Source: an uncultured Lachnospiraceae bacterium (lineage in GTDB: Bacteria > Bacillota > Clostridia > Lachnospirales > Lachnospiraceae). From it: a stretch of DNA of 64,000 nucleotides. The notes beneath the pieces were generated by a model, which saw only the letters and a program-made list of their open reading frames with translations, was not told the origin of the DNA and searched no databases. Shown here piece after piece: positions 63,942 through 64,000 of this stretch (its first letter is position 1; the number at the start of each line of letters is the position of its first letter). The translations under genes and the position numbers were made by a program. The stretch spans positions 40,933-104,932 of the forward strand of contig CANPYY010000005.1 in NCBI GenBank assembly GCA_947588675.1, written 5' to 3'.

Positions 63942-64000
63942 GTTGCAATAACGTAACAGTACATAGTGCAGCACAACACGCTGCACAAGTACTGACGATT
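63942..64000. repeat. Second copy of the covarying hairpin motif, cut by the window end
   Basis: AACGTAACAGTACATA-GTGCAGC-loop-GCTGCAC-AAGTACTGACGATT has the same layout as 62761-62810 (ACGTAGCGGTACATA...AAGTACCGACG). The GTACATA and AAGTAC-GACG segments are conserved while the paired stems differ in sequence. The outer stem (AAT with ATT) runs off the window. Confidence 0.75.

Overview
The window reads as a chromosomal segment of a low-GC, spore-forming anaerobic Firmicute, most likely a Lachnospiraceae/Clostridia member. Supporting signs are the spoVAD-spoVAE pair, a four-subunit 2-oxoacid:ferredoxin oxidoreductase behind a T-box leader, HemZ, FtsH/RarA/RecA/RecX of Gram-positive type, a GAAC-N4-GTTC LexA box at recA, AGGAGG-type ribosome binding sites and many intrinsic terminators. 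No rRNA, tRNA, insertion sequence or CRISPR array was seen. This placement is inference from gene content, not a database match.

Layout. 0-8.5 kb: a 5'-truncated membrane protein gene, DegV, DinB, a Cu/Zn-SOD-like protein, a MATE exporter that looks leaderless, an unusual pyruvate/PEP-binding protein, and MetF. 8.5-13.6 kb: two large polytopic membrane proteins (GT-C-like, function not assigned) and enolase. 13.6-16.2 kb: a candidate structured RNA, a small membrane protein, RarA and YigZ. 16.3-26.9 kb: a class A PBP facing an ftsH-cof-uvrC-ygiQ operon, then pyrG from a back-to-back promoter. 26.9-30.2 kb: recJ-lspA and prmA. 30.2-38.7 kb: a six-gene MacAB-like ABC system (three lipoprotein adaptors, one double-FtsX permease, two ATPases, one with an AbrB-like tail) behind a leader made of eight ~54-nt repeats, each carrying a palindrome. 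38.7-43.6 kb: spoVAE, spoVAD, recX, recA, a DUF1653 protein, and a KDPG aldolase fused to a VOC domain. 43.8-48.7 kb: citrate synthase and the porCDAB operon behind a T-box with a probable isoleucine specifier. 48.7-54.3 kb: an amino-acid ABC importer, a degenerate CbiT-like protein, AzlCD, a cytidylate-kinase-like protein and an unknown membrane protein. 54.4-62.6 kb: a six-gene operon relA-MBL-hemZ-HD-GYP-aspS-galM. 62.6-64 kb: a type IV pilin-like gene with a structured leader, flanked by two copies of a covarying hairpin motif; one copy sits inside a ~230-bp inverted repeat.

How it fits together. Most of the window is housekeeping: DNA repair and recombination (dinB, uvrC, rarA, recA, recX, recJ), envelope and proteolysis (PBP, LspA, FtsH), nucleotide and one-carbon metabolism (pyrG, metF), and the stringent response (relA). 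The T-box, the oxidoreductase and AzlCD suggest a link between ferredoxin-dependent 2-oxoacid metabolism and branched-chain amino acids. The least explained parts are the six-gene ABC system with its repeat leader and the hairpin elements flanking the pilin gene.

Limits. All starts, promoters and RNA folds were read by eye. Family names rest on recognised motifs and remembered family sequences; no search or folding program was run.
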